Origin: Gammaproteobacteria bacterium
GTDB taxonomy: Bacteria; Pseudomonadota; Gammaproteobacteria; S012-40
Length of the DNA stretch: 6,030 bases
Direction: 5' to 3'
NCBI GenBank assembly: GCA_029857925.1
Contig: JAOUGF010000151.1
Span: 1-6,030, forward strand
In this document: in pieces, positions 4,811-6,030 of the stretch
Layout: every line of letters starts with the position of its first letter
Position numbering within the stretch: the first letter of the stretch is position 1
Position numbers and translations under genes: made by a program
The notes under the pieces: model-generated
Database searches by the model: none
Seen by the model: only the letters and a program-made list of their open reading frames with translations
Told to the model about the DNA's origin: nothing

Positions 4811-6030
4811 ATGAAACGTCGCACCTTGATCAAGGCAATAGGACTGGGTAGCCTAGGGCTCGGATTCCGATCCGCGTATGGTTTGCAATTAAACAATATA
4901 AAATTTTCCGCGCGCATGAGTGGCGTGGACCTATCCAGCACGCCAATACCCTTCAATAACTTTCCACGGGTCATCAATATATTTCTATACGGCGGCCCTT
5001 CGGAATTAGCCGGGAACCTAAGTAATATTGTAGATATAAATGGTAGTTCACTTAACAAATATCCCGCATCACTTCTCCAACCAACAACAACGGCTGGCGG
5101 ACAGATCACACCCAATGGTTTCTGGAAAGAGGCCGGCGGTGACGCCATGGAAACGATGTTAAAGTCTGGGACTATGACCGTCTACCGCACAATGTCTCGC
5201 TCACGTCCCCACGACTTGAAGGCGCACCGTGAAAGCGTGTTGCAAAATCAACTGGGTTCATTTGACATGGATCGCTCAGGCATCGGCACCACGCTGAGTG
5301 AATTGATTTTGGCTCGCAGTGAAAACGACGCTTTCGGCAAACGCATAGAAAACCTACTTTTGCCGTTTGTCTCATTTGATAGCCAAGCGCAATGGTTTAA
5401 CCCCGGTGACGTGCAAATTGACGCAGCACTACGTCCGACCGCCTTAGGTCGTGATTTAGGCACCAACAACCCCTATAGTAGAAACGCCTTTGTGCTTCGT
5501 TCTCCAATTGAAAGTGACTTAGAAAACTTGGCAGACGAAACCAATGCAACACGCGGCGGACCCGCGACACCCATACGTAACGCTTTTGCCTCCAGGAAGG
5601 CAATTGCCAGCAGCATTAGCAACTTCGGAACTGCCGGGGTAACTGCGCATATCGCAGGCCTTGGAGCTGGCACGGCGCTTAGTTATGCAGCGGACGATTT
5701 TGCGTCCACAATAAAATCCGCTGTTTCACTCATGCTGATGAATCCAGACACGCTTTATGCCGCTGTAGGGGGCGGCGCAATGGGTGGCTGGGATGACCAC
5801 AACGGGGCCTTAGCAAATGGGAATACCGACTACAAGGCGCGTACCACAAGGTTAATGAATGCGCTCATGACGGCGATGGTACATATTCGCGCGGCGAAGA
5901 ACTCCGGAAACTATCCACATGCAGACAGCATCATTATTAACGTATACGGCGATTTCGGTCGCAATGTGGATTTAAACAACTCCGGCGGCTGGGATCACGG
6001 CAATAATCAAAATCTCTATACTTTCGGCGG
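4811..6030 (+). CDS. DUF1501 family exported protein, 3' end cut by window edge
   Basis: I translated 406 complete codons without a stop; the frame runs off the window end. The N-terminus MKRRTLIKAIGLGSLGLG is a twin-arginine (Tat) signal, with possible cleavage after SAYG (24), implying export in the folded state. DUF1501 hallmarks are LYGGPSE (59-65), SRSRPHDLKAH (129-139, His134 and His139), GGWDDH (325-330), VYGDFGR (378-384) and GGWDHG (392-397), followed by the start of the terminal FGG motif. The family is placed, to my knowledge, in the alkaline-phosphatase/sulfatase-like superfamily, and the Asp/His pairs would be candidate metal ligands; no activity is established. Asp381 stands where most members I recall have Glu (EFGR). 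It is downstream of, and probably translated with, the DUF1800-like lipoprotein. The family usually spans 400-480 residues, so the missing C-terminus should be modest. Confidence 0.88.
   Translation, partial: MKRRTLIKAIGLGSLGLGFRSAYGLQLNNIKFSARMSGVDLSSTPIPFNNFPRVINIFLYGGPSELAGNLSNIVDINGSSLNKYPASLLQPTTTAGGQITPNGFWKEAGGDAMETMLKSGTMTVYRTMSRSRPHDLKAHRESVLQNQLGSFDMDRSGIGTTLSELILARSENDAFGKRIENLLLPFVSFDSQAQWFNPGDVQIDAALRPTALGRDLGTNNPYSRNAFVLRSPIESDLENLADETNATRGGPATPIRNAFASRKAIASSISNFGTAGVTAHIAGLGAGTALSYAADDFASTIKSAVSLMLMNPDTLYAAVGGGAMGGWDDHNGALANGNTDYKARTTRLMNALMTAMVHIRAAKNSGNYPHADSIIINVYGDFGRNVDLNNSGGWDHGNNQNLYTFG

Noticed and set aside
4765..5673. Minus-strand frames over the DUF1501 gene (4765-5148, 5172-5375, 5248-5469, 5397-5603, 5473-5673)
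   Set aside because: They overlap one another and the clearly coding plus-strand frame, and none shows domain features.
1..6030. Mobile element, CRISPR array, tRNA or rRNA
   Set aside because: I saw no regularly spaced repeats, terminal inverted repeats with a transposase, or tRNA-like cloverleaf on either strand.

Overview
The window looks like a piece of a gammaproteobacterial chromosome of roughly balanced GC content. The evidence is three translation proteins that align almost end to end with enterobacterial homologues in my memory: S12, the short 156-residue form of S7, and EF-G. A few deep-branching or betaproteobacteria-like residues (for example MPRRREVPKR in S7) mean that only the class should be inferred.

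Left half, minus strand (positions 2558 down to 1): the start of the streptomycin (str) operon, in the order rpsL, rpsG, fusA. fusA leaves the window after 518 codons. A near-consensus sigma-70 promoter with a GC-rich discriminator lies about 70 nt upstream of rpsL. The short leader holds a GC hairpin with a T-rich tail and an 18-codon, cysteine-rich open frame whose stop sits one base before the rpsL ATG. No rpoBC genes lie immediately upstream.

Middle (about 2560-3144): a divergent intergenic region of nearly 600 bases with no convincing protein gene. On the plus strand it has a plausible promoter (2728-2756) followed by two terminator-like hairpins (2815-2856 and 2871-2897). Together these could make a small RNA of about 95 nt. 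The rest is AT-rich and precedes the next operon.

Right half, plus strand (3145 to the end): two tightly spaced genes, apparently one transcription unit. The first encodes a 548-residue outer-membrane-type lipoprotein that resembles a distant DUF1800 protein. The second, cut by the window end, encodes a Tat-signal DUF1501 protein. DUF1800/DUF1501 pairs recur in bacteria and their function is not known to me; the unusual point here is the lipoprotein form and the divergence of the first partner. The two halves seem functionally unrelated: core translation against an exported, uncharacterised pair.
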